Counted from the first letter of the stretch, positions 38,105 to 46,999 are shown. The stretch is 64,000 nucleotides of DNA from Streptococcus sp. HPH0090 (GCF_000411475.1 NZ_KE150464.1:992001-1056000); one strand, 5' to 3'. The notes: a model not told the origin generated them from the sequence alone. Made by a program: numbers and translations.

Positions 38105-39403
38105 TTAAAATCCTACCTGAAGACTACTTTCAATCTCCCTTTGAATTTGCGGCAGGCGGTTCTCAACATCTTGATTGCGCAAGGCATTGCCAATCAAGTA
38201 GTCTAGCTTTTCTAACACCTCTTTTGAGACATTCTTGGGACTACTTTCAACAGCTTGTTCCATAATCCGGTTCAAGGTCTGATTGGTTAAGGAATCTACC
38301 CCAAAATCATCCACTTGCAGAAGATCTTTACTAGAACGACTCTTGACTACATCAGGCATGACAGAAATCCCTTGAGATTCAGCAAAAAGAGTTTGTTGGA
38401 TTTCTGGATCCTCTGTCAACACTTGCATCAACTCCCAAGCCAACTTTGAATGAGGAGTCCGAGCAGACATGGCAAAAGAAGTCGTCGTAACCAAGGTCGC
38501 CTTGGTGGTTTTTGACTTAGCAGGCATAGGAATACAGGTCCAGGTGAAGTTTGAATATTTGGAAACATGATAGGGATAAGGTTTATAAGTCCTATATTGA
38601 GCCAAGGTCATGGGGTAAAACGCTACTTTCCCCTGGTCAAAATCTTTGAAACTAACCTTATAATTTTTATTTAACTCTTCCAATTTTTGCAGAAAAGTCA
38701 AAGATTCTTTGACTTCTGGAGCTGTGAGCTTGAGCATCCCTCCTTGAAAGAGACTGCCTCCATTTGCTGCCAAAGCTTCTTTCCAGGTGTATTCTGTACT
38801 CCCAAATTGGTCCAATTGCCCATCTCCATTGGTATCTTTGGTTAGTTCCTTACAAATCTCATAAAATTCTTCAAGACTCCAACCTTCTTTGGGAACCTCA
38901 ATACCTTCCTTATCCAGCAAATCTTTATTGACACACATTAAAATAGGATTGCTTTCGTAAGGTAATGCATAGGGTTGTTCCTGATAGACACAGGATTCAA
39001 ATGCAGCGGTATAAAAAGTAGCCTGATCTTTTTGACTCATATAACCATTCAAATTTTCTAAAACGCCACGCGCTGCCAATAAAGAAATATCTTGTTCAGA
39101 GACCATAAAGACATCCGGTGTCTTTCCTGAAACAATTTTTTCTGAGAGCCAGTTTGAATATTCAGACTGTGGAATTCCATTTTCATACTCCACACGGACA
39201 TTGGGATGGGATTTTTCAAATTTTTCAATTGCTCGATCCAAAGCATGCGAACGTTGACTGGTTGGTACATCCCAACTAGAACCTGCATAAACTCCTATAT
39301 GAAGCACGGTTGGTTGCTGTTTCCACCCATAAACCCCCGCACTTACACAGAGCATAATAAGGAGCCCAATCCCAAAATAAAGATGCTTTCGCTTTAATTT
39401 CAT
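38105..39403 (-). CDS. levT: Extracellular sugar-binding protein (LevT-like)
   Basis: ABC-type solute-binding protein fold, 432 residues from the ATG at 39401-39403, which overlaps the regulator stop (ATGA). The N-terminal helix (about 8-26) has no good lipobox, so it is probably membrane-anchored. SBP features: IEKFEKSHPNVRVEYENG, TPDVFMVSEQDISLLAARG, DTNGDGQLDQFG. No ABC permease or ATPase is nearby; linked to a two-component system it matches LevT of S. mutans, a sensing partner rather than a transporter part. Confidence 0.82.
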   Translation of the reverse strand: MKLKRKHLYFGIGLLIMLCVSAGVYGWKQQPTVLHIGVYAGSSWDVPTSQRSHALDRAIEKFEKSHPNVRVEYENGIPQSEYSNWLSEKIVSGKTPDVFMVSEQDISLLAARGVLENLNGYMSQKDQATFYTAAFESCVYQEQPYALPYESNPILMCVNKDLLDKEGIEVPKEGWSLEEFYEICKELTKDTNGDGQLDQFGSTEYTWKEALAANGGSLFQGGMLKLTAPEVKESLTFLQKLEELNKNYKVSFKDFDQGKVAFYPMTLAQYRTYKPYPYHVSKYSNFTWTCIPMPAKSKTTKATLVTTTSFAMSARTPHSKLAWELMQVLTEDPEIQQTLFAESQGISVMPDVVKSRSSKDLLQVDDFGVDSLTNQTLNRIMEQAVESSPKNVSKEVLEKLDYLIGNALRNQDVENRLPQIQREIESSLQVGF

Positions 39404-40086
39404 TCCGTATTCCCTTTTGAAAAATCGCGTCTGGTCACTCCTGTTTGGACTGACCAAATTGCTAATTGCGTTCGATCCCGTAGGTTTAATTTTGCCAAAA
39501 TCGTTGATAAGTAATTGCGCACGGTTCCTTCTGACAAGAAAAGTTTAGCCGCAATTTCTTTGTTAGACTCGCCATAACCAATTTCTTGAATAATTCGCCA
39601 TTCCGTAGTGCTTAAATCTTTGACATTATCTTCATCCACAGTAATAGAAAAGTTGGATTTAGCCATCTGTGAGAAAATTTGAAAGACTTTGCTAGCGATA
39701 TTAGGGTTAATCATAGCTCCACCCTGATATACCACCTTAATAGCTTCATAGAGCTCGTCTGTCGAGGTCCCTTTTAAGAGATATCCTGAAGCACCATATT
39801 TGAGCGCACTATAGATAAATTCATCATCATCAAAGGTCGTTAAAATAATAATTTTGATATCCGGATAATGCTCTTTTACTTCTTTTGTAGCCAAAACTCC
39901 ATCCATACCTGGCATCCGAATATCCATCAAAATTAGATCAGGATGAGTTTGTGGAATGCTCGACAAGACATGATTCCCATCTTCTACTGTTGCTACCACT
40001 TCGATATCGGAGTGAGCTGACAAAATAATTTTCAGAGATTCTCGAATCAAAGACTGGTCATCTGCCACCATTACTTTTATCACCAT
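39400..40086 (-). CDS. levR: NarL/FixJ-family response regulator (LevR-like)
   Basis: 228 residues: receiver domain with phospho-acceptor D55 (LILMDIRMPGMDG) and K at LLKGTS, then a LuxR-type helix-turn-helix (GYGESNKEIAAKLFLSEGTVRNYLSTILAKL, about 163-193). Its kinase is encoded 18 bp upstream. By analogy with S. mutans LevQRST it should activate the levDEFGX operon next door. Confident as a response regulator; the symbol follows from locus architecture. Confidence 0.88.
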   Translation of the reverse strand: MVIKVMVADDQSLIRESLKIILSAHSDIEVVATVEDGNHVLSSIPQTHPDLILMDIRMPGMDGVLATKEVKEHYPDIKIIILTTFDDDEFIYSALKYGASGYLLKGTSTDELYEAIKVVYQGGAMINPNIASKVFQIFSQMAKSNFSITVDEDNVKDLSTTEWRIIQEIGYGESNKEIAAKLFLSEGTVRNYLSTILAKLNLRDRTQLAIWSVQTGVTRRDFSKGNTE

Positions 40087-40104
40087 CTCTTATCTCCCTT
40101 CTTT

Positions 40105-41406
40105 TTATTTCGGCAAACTGACTCGTGTGAAAAATCCATCGCGACTTTCAAATTGAAGTTGTCCTCCTAGGATAGAAATACGCTCCATCATCTGCTTGAG
40201 CCCATATCCATAGGTCAAGGTTTCAAACCCAACTCCATTGTCCTGCAACTCTATTATGTAATCTGCTTCATCCTCAAAAAAATGAAGCTCCATTAGACTA
40301 GCATGGCCGTGACGAACCGCATTGGTCATAGACTCTTGAATCACACGAAAAATCGTATCTTCAATCATGACGTCCATATCGACATCAACCCATTCATAGA
40401 TTAAATCAACCTGTAAATTTGAAAGATTCTGATACTCATGAATCATCTTTTCTAAAGCATCTTTGAGAGTTCGTCCCTCAAGAGCTCCTGGCCGAAGGCG
40501 ATTGAGAGAGCCTCTCACATCTTGAATCCCTTCGCGGACGACTTCCGACACATTTTTTACCTGTTCTTTTGCCCGATTAGGATCTATATCAATCAAGACT
40601 CCAACTGCATCTAAACCAGCTGAGATTCCTGTTAACGCATGCCCCAAGGTATCGTGAATCTCACGAGCAATCCGCTTACGCTCCCGATCCTCTGCAATTT
40701 TCTCAGATAAGGCCATATAGTTGTTCAACTCCGTATTAACTTTGGATACCATGGCCAATTCCTCTTCCACTTCGTGGTTCTCCGCAAGGACATTCATAAT
40801 ATAAAACAAAAGCGAAATAATGAAGAACACCAAATTTGAGGCATAGAGAGAATTCTTCAGAAAAAAGGCCAAAATTCGGAGGGAGGACGGATAAAACTGA
40901 ATATACGTATCCAAGGACGGAATCGGAAAGAAAAGTGAAAAGACGTCTGAGTTGGTCACAAGAAGCATCAGGAAACTCACTAGTATAAACGCAAACCAAT
41001 ACTTGCGGTCTCGTTTAGTATTCAACTCTTTAGAACCATAGAAAATATCCGCAAAAACCAAGAGAATAATCCCATTATAAGCTATATTTTGAACCCACAT
41101 CAAGAGCAACATCAGGAGAATCTCTAGAATATTTCGTTTATCAAAGATAGACCATCGGCTCGTTTGAGGACGATAACGAGCCATCGATATCAAGGCAATC
41201 CCAGCAAATAAGAGCGCAGACAACCAAAAGGTCAGAGAAGGCGCAAAAGGAACGCGATCTAAGCGTTCTACTAACAAAGAAGCTTGTCGTTGGACGATGA
41301 TATAGTTGGTTGCTTGAAGATAGATAATACTATTGAGCATGACTGCAATAAAATTCACGATCATCAGGAGGGTCAAACTGTATCGCACACCTCTAAATTT
41401 TCTCAT
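40105..41406 (-). CDS. levS: Sensor histidine kinase, HisKA_3 type (LevS-like)
   Basis: 433 residues from the ATG overlapping the levQ stop (TGATG). The N-terminal half has about six hydrophobic segments; the cytoplasmic half has the HisKA_3 phospho-acceptor motif RIAREIHDTLGHALTG (H251) and a GHKL ATPase domain with QESMTNAVRHGHA and ELQDNGVGFE. It pairs with the NarL-type regulator downstream. The flanking sugar-binding proteins suggest it receives the signal from them. Confidence 0.88.
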   Translation of the reverse strand: MRKFRGVRYSLTLLMIVNFIAVMLNSIIYLQATNYIIVQRQASLLVERLDRVPFAPSLTFWLSALLFAGIALISMARYRPQTSRWSIFDKRNILEILLMLLLMWVQNIAYNGIILLVFADIFYGSKELNTKRDRKYWFAFILVSFLMLLVTNSDVFSLFFPIPSLDTYIQFYPSSLRILAFFLKNSLYASNLVFFIISLLFYIMNVLAENHEVEEELAMVSKVNTELNNYMALSEKIAEDRERKRIAREIHDTLGHALTGISAGLDAVGVLIDIDPNRAKEQVKNVSEVVREGIQDVRGSLNRLRPGALEGRTLKDALEKMIHEYQNLSNLQVDLIYEWVDVDMDVMIEDTIFRVIQESMTNAVRHGHASLMELHFFEDEADYIIELQDNGVGFETLTYGYGLKQMMERISILGGQLQFESRDGFFTRVSLPK

Positions 41407-42389
41407 CACTGCCACCCATTCACATCGAATCGATCGATGTTTTCCTTTGTCATCATTTGAACTGGAATGGTTACCTCTTCAGAGTAGCTCTTCCCATCAA
41501 CAATATCCTGGATGACTTCCATCACGCGATCTCCCATCTGCAAAGGAGACTGAGCAACTGTTCCCACAACATCATCTGTTGAATGCAATAAAGATTTCAT
41601 ATCTGGTGAACCATCAATTCCATAAATCGCAATGGGGTAGCTAATTCCTTTCTCCTTAATAGCAGCTAAAGCTCCTATAGCTGAACGGTCATTTAAGGCA
41701 ACCAAGGTATCGATCTCAAATTCTAGTTGCAAGAAGTTGCGTACAGTTGGCATCGCAATTTCTGTCTGTCCCTTAGTTTCTAGTTCCGAGACAATCTGAT
41801 AAGATTCGTGTCCTTCGATAGTATCCTTAAATCCCTGAATCCGTGTATCTGCTGAAATTGTTCCTTTATGCTCCAAGAGGAGTATCCGAGCACTAGAAGA
41901 GCGTTTCATGAGCTCTTTAGCAATCAATACTCCTGCTTGGTAGTTATCGGATACAATACTAGCATCAGGCTTAAAATTCTTCAACTGAGTATCTACTGCA
42001 ATAATCTTAATCCCTTGTTTTCTAGCTTTTTCAAGAGCCCTTAAAATTAGTTGACTATCCCCCTTGACCGGATTAATCACAATCACATTGACTTTTTGAG
42101 CGCAAAAATCATCGATTTGTTGGCACTGTCTTTCTTCGTCCAATTCTGGATCTCGGACATAAACCAGAGCTCCCCTCTCGTCAGCAATTCGACTAATTTC
42201 CGAATGAATACTTTTATAGAACTCATTATTCATGGTCATATAGGTGACACCAATCTTAGTCTTTTCATTCATACTAGTCGTTTGACAAACTGTATAGACC
42301 CAGAAGAGAAGACAGGCCACTGGAATCAGCAGTAATATCCGTTTTATCAACCATTTCAACTGTTCTTTTCTCTCTTTGTTTCCCTTCAA
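41406..42389 (-). CDS. levQ: Membrane-anchored periplasmic-binding-like sugar sensor (LevQ-like)
   Basis: 327 residues: a basic N-terminus, one membrane helix (about 14-33), then a type-I periplasmic-binding fold like ribose-binding proteins (GVTYMTMNNEFYKSIHSEISRI, VNVIVINPVKGDSQL, VSDNYQAGVLIAKELM, YGIDGSPDMKSLLHSTDDVVGTVAQSP). No signal cleavage or lipobox is evident. The start is TTG, supported by AAGGA 7 nt upstream; the first ATG would remove the anchor. It overlaps the kinase gene and matches LevQ in position. Confidence 0.82.
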   Translation of the reverse strand: MKGNKERKEQLKWLIKRILLLIPVACLLFWVYTVCQTTSMNEKTKIGVTYMTMNNEFYKSIHSEISRIADERGALVYVRDPELDEERQCQQIDDFCAQKVNVIVINPVKGDSQLILRALEKARKQGIKIIAVDTQLKNFKPDASIVSDNYQAGVLIAKELMKRSSSARILLLEHKGTISADTRIQGFKDTIEGHESYQIVSELETKGQTEIAMPTVRNFLQLEFEIDTLVALNDRSAIGALAAIKEKGISYPIAIYGIDGSPDMKSLLHSTDDVVGTVAQSPLQMGDRVMEVIQDIVDGKSYSEEVTIPVQMMTKENIDRFDVNGWQ

Positions 42390-42535
42390 GCTTCGTTCCT
42401 TTTTCTGAAAATTTTGAATATACTTTACTTTATTTTACTATTTTTTCAAAAAAAGTGCTTGATTTTATTGTACAAATGCATTTAACTATTTTATTTCTAA
42501 GAAGTAATTCCCGAATCATTTGACTATAATAAACT

Positions 42536-42566
42536 AAAAAAGCTGGTCTATTGACGAACCAGCTTT
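42536..42566 (-). terminator. Terminator after ssbB
   Basis: AAAGCTGGT (42539-42547) with ACCAGCTTT (42558-42566) and a minus-strand U-tract. Confidence 0.85.
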
Positions 42567-42577
42567 CTTTATTATTA

Positions 42578-42973
42578 CTAGAAGGGAAGTTCCTCCTCTT
42601 CCAAAACTAAATCTGCTAAGTCTTGACCAGCATTATTTTCACGCATAGCACGTTGGGCGCGACTTTCCAAAAGTTGAAATCCTGTAGCTAGAACTTCGGT
42701 CACATAGTTGGTCTGACCATTCTTCTCAAACTTACGAGTACGGAGCTCCCCATCGACAGAAATGAGACTGCCTTTAGTCGCATAGCTAGCCAAGGTTTCA
42801 GCCAATTTCCCCCAGACAACAATATTGATGAAGTCCGCTTCACGTTCCCCATTTTGATCCTTAAAACGACGGTTAATAGCAATCGTCGCACGAGCTACAG
42901 ACTTATCATTGTTGGTTTTGTGCAATTCGGGTGTAGACGTCAAGCGTCCAATCATAATCACTTTATTATACAT
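42578..42973 (-). CDS. ssbB: Competence-induced single-stranded DNA-binding protein
   Basis: 131-residue OB-fold SSB (MYNKVIMIGRLTSTPELHKTNNDKSVARATIAINRRF) ending in the acidic tail EEEELPF that recruits partners. The shorter length and lack of the long Gln/Gly linker fit SsbB, which protects incoming DNA during transformation. A ComX-type box upstream and AGGAGG support this. Single gene between two terminators. Confidence 0.93.
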   Translation of the reverse strand: MYNKVIMIGRLTSTPELHKTNNDKSVARATIAINRRFKDQNGEREADFINIVVWGKLAETLASYATKGSLISVDGELRTRKFEKNGQTNYVTEVLATGFQLLESRAQRAMRENNAGQDLADLVLEEEELPF

Positions 42974-42993
42974 TTTTCATCCTCCTACTTATC

Positions 42994-43001
42994 TATTCGA
43001 A
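42994..43001 (-). promoter_or_regulatory. ComX (cin/com) box of ssbB
   Basis: Minus-strand TTCGAATA, 7/8 to the TACGAATA consensus, with a T-rich tract upstream, about 20 bp before the start codon. It marks ssbB as a late competence gene. Confidence 0.85.
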
Positions 43002-43010
43002 GGAAATCAA

Positions 43011-43037
43011 AAAAAGTTACAACATTTGTAACTTTTT
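43011..43037 (-). terminator. Terminator after the SDR gene
   Basis: A perfect 12-bp stem, AAAAAGTTACAA (43011-43022) and TTGTAACTTTTT (43026-43037), with a 3-nt loop, 12 nt after the SDR stop. Confidence 0.92.
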
Positions 43038-43048
43038 TAATAATAATA

Positions 43049-43810
43049 TTAATCTCTGTGAATCGTAAATCCAGTAGCTTGTTGATTGGCCATGATGGTC
43101 ATATCTGTGATTTGTATACGACGTGGTTGACTGGTCACATAAACTACTGCATCAGCGATGTCTTGTGCTTGCAAGGCTTCGATTCCCTGATAGACCGTCG
43201 CAGCCCGTGCTTCATCTCCATGAAAACGTACCTTAGAAAAATCCGTCTCTACAATTCCAGGTTGAATAGTGGTCACCTTGATATCTGTGGCAATGGTATC
43301 AATCCGAAGCCCATCTGAAAAGGTTTTAACTGCAGCCTTGGTTGCTGAATAGACTGCTGCACCCGCATAGGCATAAATACCTGCGGTTGAACCCATGTTA
43401 ATGATATGACCTTGATTGGCAGCTACCATGGAAGGCAAGAAACACCGCGTAACCGCCATCAATCCCTTGACATTGGTATCTAGCATGGTCAACATATCCA
43501 ACTCATCATAGTCCTGATATGGAGCTAAGCCTAAAGCAAGTCCAGCGTTATTAACTAAAACATCAATCGAACCTACTGCTTCAAGAATATCTGAACAAAC
43601 CGTTTTAACCATTGTCATATCGGTTACATCTAGCGGAAAGGTCCAAACATTTTGATTCGGAAAGGCTTCTGCAAACTCTGCTTTTAGAGCTTCAAGTCTT
43701 TCTATTCGACGTCCTGTGAGAACAATATTTTCACCTTTTTCTAGATAGGCACGCGCAATTGCTTCACCAATACCTGATGTTGCACCTGTAATCACTACAT
43801 TTTTTGCCAT
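43049..43810 (-). CDS. SDR-family NAD(P)-dependent oxidoreductase
   Basis: Classical short-chain dehydrogenase of 253 residues: ITGATSGIGEAIARAYLEKG cofactor loop, NNAGLALG, catalytic Ser in INMGSTAG and YSATK. The family includes YdfG-like 3-hydroxy acid dehydrogenases; substrate is not predictable. It lies downstream of ytpR with a 41-bp gap. Confidence 0.9.
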   Translation of the reverse strand: MAKNVVITGATSGIGEAIARAYLEKGENIVLTGRRIERLEALKAEFAEAFPNQNVWTFPLDVTDMTMVKTVCSDILEAVGSIDVLVNNAGLALGLAPYQDYDELDMLTMLDTNVKGLMAVTRCFLPSMVAANQGHIINMGSTAGIYAYAGAAVYSATKAAVKTFSDGLRIDTIATDIKVTTIQPGIVETDFSKVRFHGDEARAATVYQGIEALQAQDIADAVVYVTSQPRRIQITDMTIMANQQATGFTIHRD

Positions 43811-43851
43811 CTTACTTTCTCCTATCTAGTTTAATATATACTAGTTACCAA

Positions 43852-44478
43852 TTAAGCTGTCCAGTGTTTAGCCGGATCGAATGGAGTTCCAACAACTTGG
43901 TCTTCTGACAATTCAATAACACCACGTTTTTGGGGAGCACTTGGTAAGGCAAGTTCACGAGGACTACACATCATCCCAAAACTCTTTTCACCACGAAGTT
44001 CCCCTGGAAAAATGAGATTGCCTTTTGGCATCATCGCTCCTGGAAGAGCTACAATGGTTTTCAAGCCCACACGCGCATTAGGAGCACCCGCAACGATTTG
44101 TACTGTTTTGTCATTTCCAACAGCAACTTGGCAGATATTCAAATGGTCACTATCTGGATGCGCAACCATCTCTACAATTTCTCCAACGACAAATTTTGGT
44201 TCCTTGTCATTGATGATTTCTTCAGTAAATCCTTGAGCTTGCAATTCTTGATTCAAACGAGCCACTTGGTCGTCTGTTAGAAATACTTGGCCACGATTCT
44301 CAATCTCAAATAAGCTAGAAACTTCAAAAATATTCCAAGCGACAGTTTCACCAGTTTCTTTTAGAAAAACACGCGCAATATTGCCTTTACGCTCAGCATC
44401 TAGCTTGGCATCACCACTGTTTTTCACGATAACCATAAGGACATCGCCTACATATTCTTTATTGTATGTAAAAATCAT
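43852..44478 (-). CDS. ytpR: YtpR-family tRNA-binding protein
   Basis: 208 residues with an N-terminal domain and a C-terminal EMAP/tRNA-binding OB fold (FVVGEIVEMVAHPDSDHLNICQVAVG, VQIVAGAPNARVGLKTIVALPGAMM, GMMCSPREL). It resembles the N-terminal domain of PheT but is a separate protein. In firmicutes it often follows a thioredoxin gene, as here. Confidence 0.9.
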   Translation of the reverse strand: MIFTYNKEYVGDVLMVIVKNSGDAKLDAERKGNIARVFLKETGETVAWNIFEVSSLFEIENRGQVFLTDDQVARLNQELQAQGFTEEIINDKEPKFVVGEIVEMVAHPDSDHLNICQVAVGNDKTVQIVAGAPNARVGLKTIVALPGAMMPKGNLIFPGELRGEKSFGMMCSPRELALPSAPQKRGVIELSEDQVVGTPFDPAKHWTA

Positions 44479-44487
44479 TCTTTTCTC

Positions 44488-44805
44488 CTATTTCAATCCT
44501 GCTAAAAAGTGATTAATCTCTTCCTTAGTTTTACGGTTACGATTGACAAAGCGCCCAATTTCCTTGTCCTTGTCTAAAACAACAAGACTTGGAATCCCGT
44601 ATACATCCCAAAGTTTAGCAAGTTCCATGTAGTCATCACGGTCGACCCGTATAAAAGTGAACTCTGGATTTGCCGCTTCAATCTCTGGCAAGGCGGGATA
44701 GATATAACGGCAATCGCCACACCAATCCGCAACAAAAAGGAAGACCTTCTTGCCATCCTGTTCAACTAGATTAGCTAGTTCTTCCAAACTCTTAGGAGAA
44801 ATCAT
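44488..44805 (-). CDS. Thioredoxin-family protein
   Basis: 105 residues with redox motif WCGDC (C29, C32) and cis-proline in YGIPSLVVLDKDKEIGRFV. The CGDC motif and lack of a signal peptide suggest a cytoplasmic thioredoxin-like protein rather than TrxA (CGPC). Its start overlaps the preceding gene's stop (ATGA), and ytpR follows by 9 bp. Confidence 0.9.
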   Translation of the reverse strand: MISPKSLEELANLVEQDGKKVFLFVADWCGDCRYIYPALPEIEAANPEFTFIRVDRDDYMELAKLWDVYGIPSLVVLDKDKEIGRFVNRNRKTKEEINHFLAGLK

Positions 44806-45092
44806 AAGAGTTCCTCCTCGTAGATGAGATCTTCATCTTCATAGACAAAGGTATAGTGACGGCCATCTTCAAAAATGACACCGCCAACGAGACGCTCTAG
44901 GCTGCTTTCATATACTTGGACATAGAGAGTCGCAATTTCACCCATCTCTGAAAAGTAGTCACGCACAATCGCAGTCAACTCTTCTTGTGTCTTCATGAGC
45001 TTGTGCTCATCAGCTACTTTCTTTGCTCCAAAAGCAAGTGCTCCAAGACCTACTAATGCCAAACCTGTTTTAATAATATTTTTCGTTTTCAT
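44802..45092 (-). CDS. DUF4651 small membrane-anchored protein
   Basis: 96 residues from the ATG at 45090-45092 (MKTKNIIKTGLALVGLGALAFG). It has one N-terminal membrane helix and a small soluble domain (YVQVYESSLERLVGGVIFEDGRHYTFVYEDEDLIY). No ribosome-binding site is present; a consensus promoter ends 6 nt before the ATG, so the mRNA may be leaderless. It overlaps the thioredoxin gene. Function unknown. Confidence 0.8.
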   Translation of the reverse strand: MKTKNIIKTGLALVGLGALAFGAKKVADEHKLMKTQEELTAIVRDYFSEMGEIATLYVQVYESSLERLVGGVIFEDGRHYTFVYEDEDLIYEEELL

Positions 45093-45098
45093 GCTAAC

Positions 45099-45127
45099 AT
45101 TGTAACACAAAAAGGTTCTAGGAACAA
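45099..45127 (-). promoter_or_regulatory. Promoter of the DUF4651-thioredoxin-ytpR operon
   Basis: Minus-strand -35 TTGTTC (45122-45127), 17-bp spacer, and extended -10 TGTTACAAT (hexamer 45099-45104). The predicted +1 coincides with the A of the ATG at 45092. Confidence 0.7.
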
Positions 45128-45129
45128 TG

Positions 45130-45153
45130 AAAAAGGGAGTTGAACTCCCTTTT
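45130..45153 (-). terminator. Terminator after the DUF1912 gene
   Basis: AAAAGGGAGT (45131-45140) pairs with ACTCCCTTTT (45144-45153) over 3 nt, followed by a minus-strand U-tract. Confidence 0.88.
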
Positions 45154-45167
45154 CTAATTCCTAAATT

Positions 45168-45422
45168 TTAATAATGTCTCTCACCAAACAAATCTTCTGG
45201 CAATTCATGGAACCCCTTGCCTGCCTTGAAATTTTCAAACTTACCAAGTAAGAACTGATAGGCATCCAAGCGACTTTCGTAGCGAATCATGGCATCTTTA
45301 GCACGCTCATCTTGATCTTCTTCATAGACTTTTTGGCTTTCTTTGAAGGCCATATCGTTAATCATGATTTGGGTATTGACCCAAGCTTCAAATTCTTTCA
45401 TAAATTCTTGTTCGTAACTCAT
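45168..45422 (-). CDS. DUF1912 family protein
   Basis: 84-residue soluble acidic helical protein (MSYEQEFMKEFEAWVNTQIMIND...FHELPEDLFGERHY) of a family confined mainly to streptococci. Function unknown. It follows the DUF438 gene by 9 bp and shares its transcript, ending at a clear terminator. Confidence 0.85.
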   Translation of the reverse strand: MSYEQEFMKEFEAWVNTQIMINDMAFKESQKVYEEDQDERAKDAMIRYESRLDAYQFLLGKFENFKAGKGFHELPEDLFGERHY

Positions 45423-45431
45423 TGTCTCTCC

Positions 45432-46766
45432 TTATTCTATTCCTCGATAGTAGTCTGTATCAATCTCACGGTAAGGCTGAATATCCTGAACATACTCCAA
45501 GACTCCTTGAAACTCTCCGTCTTCATCGTGTACCGCAGCATAAGTGATATGAACAAACTTGCCCCGTGACTCCGACTTGAACCACATCTCGTACTTGTCT
45601 TTTTCTCCCTCACGAAGACCTTTCATAATGGTCTTTACCTTATCAAGGTACTTGGGTGGGTGACAAAGCTCAACATTTCGCCCGACTTGGGATGGTGTCC
45701 GCTTGAAAATCATATCATCTGCTGGTGTATTATCGTTATAATACTGGAAGATATCATCCTTATTAACAAAGGTAATCTCCATAGGCAGGTGATTAAGGAT
45801 AAGATTAGCTTGTTCAACTGAGAGATAACCGTTGCCAAAAGCCTGTTGGCTATTACGGTCTAGCACTGCTTCCTTTTCCTTAGGTGTAAAGGTAATAGTA
45901 AACTGACCTTCTGGCGTATCAATCACTTGCTGAACTTGTCCATCTACAGTTTCTGGCTGAATTGGTTCTTCTACACTTTTTTCCTCAACAAAACTTTGAC
46001 GTTCGGGGACCCATTTTTCAGACGGACGGATGATAGCATAACCATAGGCATCACTTTCCTCGGCAATCTGAATCCAGTCATCTTGGGTAAAGGATTCGAG
46101 CAGAATCATGAGAAGGATAGACTCTTCCTTGAAAATCATACTCTCAAATTCTGTCGCAAAAATTTCAAAGGTTTCTTTTACATTTGCAATGGTTGTTTCT
46201 GGCAAAGATTTAACAGAAGATAAAGCTTTTTGATAGAGTTCCCTGATTTGATCATCGACTCCCCACATGACTTTTGGTGGCGAATCATGTCCATAACGCT
46301 CCATGATATGGAAAAAGAGTTCTTCCTTACGCTGATAGTGACGGTCGAACTGGCCTACAAGTCCCATTTGGCGAACCAAACCCTTACGCATCTCCGCCAG
46401 CATTTCCTCGTCTTCCATAGACTCATAAGTGTCTAGCAATCTACGGACCCGAATCAAGGCTGCACGGAGGGCTAGATTTTCATCCTTGAAGACACGTACA
46501 GGATGACCTGGATGTTCGGTATCTTCAACTTCCACTCCTTTAACAGCATTTTTAAAGAGATTAGCATGGACATCACAGAGCTCCATGACATCCTCAAATG
46601 TTACACCTGAGTCCGAGTTCATCAACTCATGCTCCATGAGAGAAATCTCAATGGCTGATACACCTGTAAAGGTTGCGTCAAAGCGCTCCTGAACGGATTC
46701 AGGAGAGGCTCCATTATGCAATTCTAATAAAATATCCCGAAGGACATGAATTCGTTCATCTGTCAT
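45432..46766 (-). CDS. DUF438/hemerythrin-like and PAS domain protein
   Basis: 444 residues. The N-terminal DUF438 domain (IHVLRDILLELHNGASPESVQERFDATFTGVSA) is followed by a hemerythrin-like four-helix part with H/E pairs (RHYQRKEELFFHIMERYGHDSPPKVMWG, residues about 140-170) and a C-terminal PAS-like domain (VEQANLILNHLPMEITFVNKDDIFQYYND...YLDKVKTIMKGL). Such proteins are suspected redox or metal sensors. It overlaps the DUF1858 gene, a known partner arrangement. Confidence 0.85.
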   Translation of the reverse strand: MTDERIHVLRDILLELHNGASPESVQERFDATFTGVSAIEISLMEHELMNSDSGVTFEDVMELCDVHANLFKNAVKGVEVEDTEHPGHPVRVFKDENLALRAALIRVRRLLDTYESMEDEEMLAEMRKGLVRQMGLVGQFDRHYQRKEELFFHIMERYGHDSPPKVMWGVDDQIRELYQKALSSVKSLPETTIANVKETFEIFATEFESMIFKEESILLMILLESFTQDDWIQIAEESDAYGYAIIRPSEKWVPERQSFVEEKSVEEPIQPETVDGQVQQVIDTPEGQFTITFTPKEKEAVLDRNSQQAFGNGYLSVEQANLILNHLPMEITFVNKDDIFQYYNDNTPADDMIFKRTPSQVGRNVELCHPPKYLDKVKTIMKGLREGEKDKYEMWFKSESRGKFVHITYAAVHDEDGEFQGVLEYVQDIQPYREIDTDYYRGIE

Positions 46767-46999
46767 TAGTCTAATCCAATCACTTCGTAACCATTTGCTT
46801 CAAGGGTTCGTACAATCTTGTCCATAGGAGTTCCTTCGAGCTTAGAAGCTTGTTTGAGCGAAACCTTTCGACCTACAGTATTGCGCATCAAGGGATTAGC
46901 AAGAGGTTTGAAACCAAGCTCAACTAAAATATCTAAAACTTCGGGATGCTTGTCCACCACTTCCGCAACAGGAATAGAAACGTCAATAATATTATCCAT
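46766..46999 (-). CDS. DUF1858 domain protein
   Basis: 77 residues from the ATG at 46997-46999 (MDNIIDVSIPVAEVVDKHPEVLDIL), with GGAGG 7 nt upstream. DUF1858 is a small domain often fused to or encoded beside DUF438 and hybrid-cluster-type proteins. It overlaps the DUF438 gene by one base (TAATG). An extended -10 (TGGTATAAT, 47038-47046 region) lies upstream. Confidence 0.85.
   Translation of the reverse strand: MDNIIDVSIPVAEVVDKHPEVLDILVELGFKPLANPLMRNTVGRKVSLKQASKLEGTPMDKIVRTLEANGYEVIGLD

Noticed and set aside
38105..42389. ABC sugar importer, from the two solute-binding proteins.
   Set aside because: No permease or ATPase gene lies nearby, and both binding proteins overlap two-component genes, so a sensory role is favoured.
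43852..44478. Phenylalanyl-tRNA synthetase beta subunit.
   Set aside because: Only the tRNA-binding OB domain is present; size and context are those of YtpR.
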